A stretch of DNA of 36,214 bases. Source: WJMT01 sp964445575 (GTDB lineage: Bacteria > Acidobacteriota > Aminicenantia > Aminicenantales > Aminicenantaceae). Below, piece after piece: positions 31,969-36,214 of the stretch; the stretch's first letter is position 1; each line of letters starts with the position of its first letter. A program made the position numbers and the translations under genes. The stretch lies in contig CAYULB010000021.1 in NCBI GenBank assembly GCA_964445575.1, positions 1 through 36,214 of the forward strand, given 5' to 3'. The notes beneath the pieces are model-generated. The model saw only the letters and a list, made by a program, of their open reading frames with translations. It did not search any database and was not told the origin of the DNA.

Positions 31969-33600
31969 ATGACTTGTTTCTTTTCTAAAAAGTGGACCAA
32001 ATGTACAGCGGTCTTTTCTGTAATGGGGCTAGTTCTAGCCCTATTCGTGTTTTCTTTTCCAGAAAGACTCGGGAAACAAGAATTTGGAAATGATTTTCAA
32101 GGATGCACCAGCATAATGGTGAGTCGTTTAGCGACTACTGATGGATCTGTTATCACAGCTCATTCCTGTGATGGGAATTACAGGACTTGGGTCAGAATCG
32201 AGCCGGCTCAATCTTATCCCGAGGGAGCAACCACGAAAATTTATCACGGGCTTCTCCATACTGAAACCCCCTGGGATAAGCGGGGAGTGATTGAACAGGG
32301 AGAGATTCCTCAGGTGAGAAAGACCTATGCCTATTTAAACACTGCTTATCCCTGCATGAATGAAAAGCAGCTTGCCATAGGAGAAACCACCATCGGGGGT
32401 CGAAGAGAGCTGAGGAATACGGAAGGTATGTTTTACATTGAGGAGCTTCAGCGCATTGCTCTTCAGCGGTGCACTACAGCAAGAGAGGCCATAAAATTAA
32501 TCGGGGAGCTGGTCAAGGAATACGGTTACTCTGACAGAGGAGAGTGTTTGACTTTTGCAGATCCCAAAGAAGCCTGGCATTTTGAAATTTTTGGAGCTGG
32601 TCCGCTTGAGATAGGAGCGGTATGGGCAGCTGTTCGAATTCCGGATGATCATGTGGGAATGTCCGCAAATATACCCCGGATAAGTGAGATCGATTTGGAT
32701 GACCCAGACTATTACATGGCCTCTGATAATGTATTCAGGGTGGCACAGGAAATGGGCTGGTGGGACCCTGAGAGTGGCGAGTCTTTCAAATTCTGGAAAG
32801 CCTACAGCGGGAGAAAGCCTTTTTCTATGAGGGAATATTTTGTTCTAAATTCTGTGGCCCCTTCTCTTAACCTTGATTTTGATGCAGAGGAGCTTCCTTT
32901 TTCGGTTAAGCCGGATAAGAAACTTTCTAGTCGGGATGTGATGGCTTTTTACAGACAGACATATCAAGGCACAGAATGGGACATGACAAAAAATTTGATG
33001 GTGAAAAAAAGAAGAAGCGAAGAGATGATACTAAGCCCAGTGGTAAACCCGTGGATGTCATGGGATTTCATAAACCTTATCAATACTATCAAACCCGGAA
33101 CCGTCAATCCTGTAAGGACCATTGCTATTTCAGGATGTTCTTATTCTGAAGTGCTCCAGTGCCGGGATTGGCTTCCTGATGAAGTAGGTGGAATCGCCTG
33201 GTTTTCTTTTGATAATCCGGGTCAAAGCCCTCGGATACCTATATTTGCAGGAGTGACTGAACTGCCGTCAAGTTTTGAGATCTGCGCCCAGCACAGATTC
33301 AGAACAGATTCAGCCTGTTGGGCTTTCAGGCGGGCAAACCGGCTGGCTCAGGTTAGGTGGGGAGAAGCAGCAAAATATATTGAGGAGGCTGTTTCAGAGT
33401 TCGAGGAGAAAGCCTTTATGGATCTTCCTATGATTGAAAAAAAAGTGAAAGAACTATATGGAGAAGACCCTTCCGAAGAGAGCCTTCAAAAAGCAAAAGA
33501 ATATCTCACTAAATACACCAATGATTTTAGCCGAGCAGCTGTGCACAAATATTGGGAGTTGGGGGACCTTTTTTGGGGGATGTTCGGGCGGGGTTTCTAG
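31969..33600 (+). CDS. Secreted C69-family dipeptidase
   Basis: 543 residues. A signal peptide or anchor and short propeptide (~1-45) precede GCTSIMVSRLATTDGS, in which C46 would be the N-terminal nucleophile of this Ntn-hydrolase family after processing. Further C69 features: ITAHSCDGN, YAYLNTAYPCMNEKQLAIGE and TTIGGRREL, GECLTFADPKEAWHFEIFG, VWAAVRIPDDHVGMSAN. Length is typical. The family cleaves dipeptides of broad specificity. The signal sequence would place the enzyme in the periplasm, feeding amino acids to uptake systems. AAAAGGAGAG precedes the ATG; own promoter at 31909-31937. Its stop codon shares a CTAG with the stop of the convergent small gene. Confidence 0.9.
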   Translation: MTCFFSKKWTKCTAVFSVMGLVLALFVFSFPERLGKQEFGNDFQGCTSIMVSRLATTDGSVITAHSCDGNYRTWVRIEPAQSYPEGATTKIYHGLLHTETPWDKRGVIEQGEIPQVRKTYAYLNTAYPCMNEKQLAIGETTIGGRRELRNTEGMFYIEELQRIALQRCTTAREAIKLIGELVKEYGYSDRGECLTFADPKEAWHFEIFGAGPLEIGAVWAAVRIPDDHVGMSANIPRISEIDLDDPDYYMASDNVFRVAQEMGWWDPESGESFKFWKAYSGRKPFSMREYFVLNSVAPSLNLDFDAEELPFSVKPDKKLSSRDVMAFYRQTYQGTEWDMTKNLMVKKRRSEEMILSPVVNPWMSWDFINLINTIKPGTVNPVRTIAISGCSYSEVLQCRDWLPDEVGGIAWFSFDNPGQSPRIPIFAGVTELPSSFEICAQHRFRTDSACWAFRRANRLAQVRWGEAAKYIEEAVSEFEEKAFMDLPMIEKKVKELYGEDPSEESLQKAKEYLTKYTNDFSRAAVHKYWELGDLFWGMFGRGF

Positions 33601-33872
33601 CAGTAGGTGTCTTGTTTCCACCAGGAATCGACCAGTTCCAGATTCCCCTCTTTATCTTTAAATAAAAATTTAGTGCCTTGTTTGGGGGTCATTTCAAGAC
33701 CTTTGTAGATAACAATGAGCTGAAGCTTTTCATTCTTTTTAAAGTATTCTTTTGCTTTTTTGATAGCCTCCTCTTCAGAGGGGTAGGCTTTTTTATCTTC
33801 CAGAATCAATGTGTCTTCATAAGAATAATCAGTTTTCGCTTTAAAACCTTGAATGTAATACTTGGTTTTCAT
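33597..33872 (-). CDS. Small hypothetical protein (91 aa)
   Basis: A soluble, Lys-rich 91-residue protein with an alpha/beta look: MKTKYYIQGFKAKTDYSYED, a helix SEEEAIKKAKEYFKKN, strand LQLIVIYKGLEM, and FLFKDKEGNLELVDSWW before a terminal Cys. No family recognised. AGAGGAGAG six bases before the ATG and a promoter at 33923-33951 support it as a real gene. It is convergent with the C69 dipeptidase, overlapping by four bases. Confidence 0.7.
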   Translation of the reverse strand: MKTKYYIQGFKAKTDYSYEDTLILEDKKAYPSEEEAIKKAKEYFKKNEKLQLIVIYKGLEMTPKQGTKFLFKDKEGNLELVDSWWKQDTYC

Positions 33873-33922
33873 AGGGCTCTCCTCTGTTGAACGTTTGTTT
33901 TAGTTGTTTTCATGAAGAACAT

Positions 33923-33951
33923 ATTTTAGTGGAATCATTTGAGAATGTAAA
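33923..33951 (-). promoter_or_regulatory. Promoter of the 91-residue gene
   Basis: Minus strand TTTACA (33946-33951), 17-bp spacer, TAAAAT (33923-33928). Divergent from the promoter at 33977. Confidence 0.55.
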
Positions 33952-33976
33952 TTGTTTAATACGACTTTTACCTTTA

Positions 33977-34005
33977 TTGACATAGAGCGGATTAAAAAAT
34001 AAAAT
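33977..34005 (+). promoter_or_regulatory. Promoter of the trans-3-hydroxyproline gene pair
   Basis: TTGACA (33977-33982), 17-bp spacer, TAAAAT (34000-34005), 23 bases before the ATG at 34029. Confidence 0.65.
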
Positions 34006-34028
34006 CAGTCCATACAAGAAGGCATAAT

Positions 34029-35027
34029 ATGCTGATACTCGATCATAAAAGTATGCTGGAAGTGGTTTCTAGGAATGAATTAGTCAATTCTGTGGAACAG
34101 GCTGTGCGGATGTATGAAGAGGGGGGCTTTCATATGCCTGATAGGACGCATATTGATTATCGGGGAAACACACTTCTGCTCATGCCCTGTTTTACTGAAA
34201 AACACATGGCTACAAAGCTGGTTTCTTTATTTCCTGAGAATAAAAAAAGAGAGCTCCCGGTGCTTTTTGGAGTGATGGTCCTTAATGATGGGAACACAGG
34301 AAAACCCCTGGCGGTACTGGATGGAGCTGCTCTAACAGCTTTAAGAACAGGAGCTGTGGGAAGCGTGAGCATCCGTCATATGGCATCCCCTCATGTCAAG
34401 ACTCTGGGGATAGTGGGGGCCGGAGTGCAGGGATTCCATCAAACTCTTACCGCATGCACTCAGAGAGATTTTGAGACCGTTTATGTGTACGATCTATATA
34501 CTGAAAAAGCAGATCAGTTATGCCGTAAGTTGGCAGGAATTTTAAAAGGAATTCAGATCAAGAAAACAACTGGTTCCGAACAACTGCTCCGGGGATCAGA
34601 AGTCATAATTACAGCGACAACCTCCAGGGAACCGGTACTTCCTGACAAAGAAGAGATGTATCAGGGAAAACATATCGTGGGTATAGGGTCTTATAAACCA
34701 GATATGAGAGAATTTCCAGCGGCTCTGTTTAAAAACATCGGCACCATGGTCGTGGATACTGATTATGCTGTGGAAGAGTCAGGGGACCTTAAAATTCCTC
34801 TGGAAAAAGGGTGGATCCAAAAGGAACACATCGTCACGATAGGAAAAGTCATTTCTGGTCAAATTTCCATAAAAAAAGGAGAGCCAGGAGAGAAAGGCGC
34901 CACTGTCTTTAAATCAGTGGGGATGGCCCTTTTTGACCTAGTGGTTTCTGAGTTCATATATAGAAAAGCAAAAGAATTCGGAAAAGGGTATGAGGTAAAA
35001 TTTGAAACAGGGGAAAAAAATGAATGA
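34029..35027 (+). CDS. Ornithine cyclodeaminase/mu-crystallin family; probable Delta1-pyrroline-2-carboxylate reductase
   Basis: 332 residues. Family marks: ATKLVSLFPENK (substrate-binding Lys region), VLNDGNTGKPLAVLDGAALTALRTGAVG, the NAD(P)-binding GIVGAGVQG (~127-135), and KSVGMALFDLV near the end. Members act as ornithine cyclodeaminase, alanine dehydrogenase or ketimine reductases. The choice here rests on the neighbour: the next gene is a trans-3-hydroxy-L-proline dehydratase, whose product Delta1-pyrroline-2-carboxylate is reduced to L-proline by enzymes of this family. AGAAGG lies seven bases before the ATG; promoter at 33977-34005. The coding region overlaps the next gene by eight bases (ATGAATGA), so translation is probably coupled. 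Confidence 0.87.
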   Translation: MLILDHKSMLEVVSRNELVNSVEQAVRMYEEGGFHMPDRTHIDYRGNTLLLMPCFTEKHMATKLVSLFPENKKRELPVLFGVMVLNDGNTGKPLAVLDGAALTALRTGAVGSVSIRHMASPHVKTLGIVGAGVQGFHQTLTACTQRDFETVYVYDLYTEKADQLCRKLAGILKGIQIKKTTGSEQLLRGSEVIITATTSREPVLPDKEEMYQGKHIVGIGSYKPDMREFPAALFKNIGTMVVDTDYAVEESGDLKIPLEKGWIQKEHIVTIGKVISGQISIKKGEPGEKGATVFKSVGMALFDLVVSEFIYRKAKEFGKGYEVKFETGEKNE

Positions 35028-36048
35028 GGCGTGGAAGCCTTCTTCAAATTGGAAGGTGATCGAAACACTGGAAGCCCATACTGCCGGAGAACCATTAAGA
35101 CTTATTACCAAGGGGCTTCCTGACATTCCGGGGGATAGTATTTTAGAGAAGCGGAGGTATTTTCGCGAACATTTTGATTCTTTACGCACTGGACTGATGT
35201 GGGAGCCGCGCGGACATGCGGACATGTACGGGGCGGTGCTTACAGAACCAGTGACAAAGGAAGCAGACTTTGGCGTATTTTTTCTTCATAACGAGGGTTA
35301 CTCTACAATGTGCGGACACGCTATCATTGCCTTGGCTAAGATGACTCTGGATACAGGGATCATAAAGAAACAAGGAGATCATCCTGAAGTCAGAATGGAC
35401 ACCCCGGCAGGGCTGGTCACAGCCACGGCTTATAGAAAAGATGGAAAGGTGACGCAGGTTTCTTTTTTAAATGTGCCCTGTTTTGTTTATCTCAAAGACC
35501 AACAGGTTCAGGTCCCGGAATTGGGGATGGTGAATTATGACATAGCTTTTGGGGGGGCTTTTTATGCCTTTTGTAAGGCTGAAGAATTGAACGTTTCCCT
35601 TAAACCCGAACATTACAGCCGATTGATTCACTTGGGACGTGAGATGAAAAAAGCAGTTATGAATGCGGTGGATATCAAGCACCCTTTAGAGGATGAATTG
35701 GGATTTTTATACGGCACTATCATCACAGGAATGCCTGAAAAACCTTCCAATCACAGCCGGAATGTATGTGTGTTTGCAGATGGGGAAGTGGACAGATCTC
35801 CCACCGGAACCGGAGTGAGTGCCAGAGCAGCTATTCTTTACTCCAAAGGAGAGCTGAGAAAAGGAGAAACTCTAGTCATAGAAAGCATCATAGGAACAGA
35901 ATTTAAAGTATCAGTGAAAGAAGGGACTAAAGTGGGTCCTTATTCTGCTGTCATTCCTGAGGTCACTGGAAGCGCTTCCATTACCGGCGAGAATAGGTTT
36001 TATTTTGATCCAGAGGATCCTCTTAAAAAAGGGTTTATTCTCAGATAA
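35020..36048 (+). CDS. Trans-3-hydroxy-L-proline dehydratase (proline racemase family)
   Basis: 342 residues, full length. Proline racemase family marks: EAHTAGEPLRLI, RGHADMYGAV, FFLHNEGYSTMCGHAIIAL with the first catalytic Cys (C98), and DRSPTGTGVSARAA, where the second Cys of racemases is Thr (T262). Cys/Thr is the known signature of trans-3-hydroxy-L-proline dehydratases (as in human L3HYPDH), which make Delta1-pyrroline-2-carboxylate, rather than of racemases or 4-hydroxyproline epimerases (Cys/Cys). The start is ATG 35020, seven bases after AGGGG. A TTG at 35002 would add six residues. It overlaps the reductase gene upstream. Confidence 0.92.
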   Translation: MNEAWKPSSNWKVIETLEAHTAGEPLRLITKGLPDIPGDSILEKRRYFREHFDSLRTGLMWEPRGHADMYGAVLTEPVTKEADFGVFFLHNEGYSTMCGHAIIALAKMTLDTGIIKKQGDHPEVRMDTPAGLVTATAYRKDGKVTQVSFLNVPCFVYLKDQQVQVPELGMVNYDIAFGGAFYAFCKAEELNVSLKPEHYSRLIHLGREMKKAVMNAVDIKHPLEDELGFLYGTIITGMPEKPSNHSRNVCVFADGEVDRSPTGTGVSARAAILYSKGELRKGETLVIESIIGTEFKVSVKEGTKVGPYSAVIPEVTGSASITGENRFYFDPEDPLKKGFILR

Positions 36049-36214
36049 TCCTTTATTCCCAGCAATGAAAAAAATCGGATGATCAAATTTTAATGATCTT
36101 ATTGATATCGCTTCACTTATTTTATCCTTTTTACTATGGGATTCCTCACTTCTCTTAAATGTCTTTTTTGGGGCCAAAAAGCCTCGTTTAAGAGGAAAAA
36201 AAGGGGTTTATTTT
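36049..36214. other. Intergenic end of window
   Basis: No gene is seen. Two small inverted repeats are present: TTTTTGG-GG-CCAAAAA near 36164-36179, and CCTC-GTTTAA-GAGG near 36182-36195. On the minus strand the second is followed by C and a T-run and could be a weak terminator for a gene entering from the right. Confidence 0.35.

Noticed and set aside
1..36214. CRISPR array, rRNA genes, phage structural genes, toxin-antitoxin pair
   Set aside because: I scanned for repeated spacers, conserved rRNA stretches and phage or toxin motifs in the reading frames and found none.

Overview
This window looks like a piece of a moderately AT-rich chromosome from an uncultured diderm bacterium. Outer-membrane-type proteins, lipoprotein-like and signal-peptide-bearing proteins and a DUF5916 protein point to a Gram-negative envelope. 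The N-terminal signature of 'VWFA-related Acidobacterial' proteins suggests the Acidobacteriota/Aminicenantota neighbourhood. That placement is an inference from gene content only. Genes start mostly with ATG behind AGGAGG-type ribosome sites, and many are preceded by near-canonical TTGACA/TATAAT promoters with 16-18 bp spacers. I used these promoters to correct several start codons.

Layout. 1-5.4 kb is a decayed, mobile-element-scarred zone: an IS91-like transposase tail with a frameshift, a transglutaminase-like gene cut off at that tail, a small zinc-ribbon gene, an IS110-type transposase fragment, a complete beta-lactamase-fold serine hydrolase, a Nudix hydrolase, a GNAT acetyltransferase remnant and a tRNA-like 3' half. 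5.4-10.1 kb holds an SppA-type protease, an aldo/keto-reductase-fold protein lacking the usual catalytic residues, an MFSD1-like transporter and a two-module ferritin-like protein. 10.1-13.8 kb carries two envelope genes on the minus strand (VWFA-related N-terminus; CBM9-like/DUF5916). 13.9-18.3 kb carries an alpha/beta hydrolase, a flippase-like membrane protein, a 58-residue membrane protein, a PA2778-type C39 peptidase/TPR protein paired with a tiny secreted membrane peptide, and a PAP2 phosphatase. 18.3-22.8 kb is a minus-strand unit of DUF1846, an unknown outer-membrane protein and an unknown periplasmic protein, followed by a metallo-beta-lactamase-fold enzyme. 23.1-27.5 kb holds two tandem 721-residue GT-C-like membrane proteins whose last ~263 residues are identical. 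Divergent from them is an 1100-residue propeller-type sensor histidine kinase (27.6-30.9 kb). 31.0-36.0 kb holds a RarD/EamA transporter, a secreted C69 dipeptidase, a small unknown protein and a two-gene trans-3-hydroxy-L-proline pathway.

How genes may work together. The C69 dipeptidase, the MFSD1-like transporter and the trans-3-hydroxyproline dehydratase plus pyrroline-2-carboxylate reductase fit a lifestyle of scavenging protein- or collagen-derived peptides (inference). Three features deserve most attention: the sharply bounded 813-bp identical tract shared by the two GT-C-like genes, a dispersed hairpin repeat present three times (once beside that tract), and the C39/TPR peptidase with its miniature partner. 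I saw no CRISPR array, rRNA, intact tRNA or intact insertion sequence.
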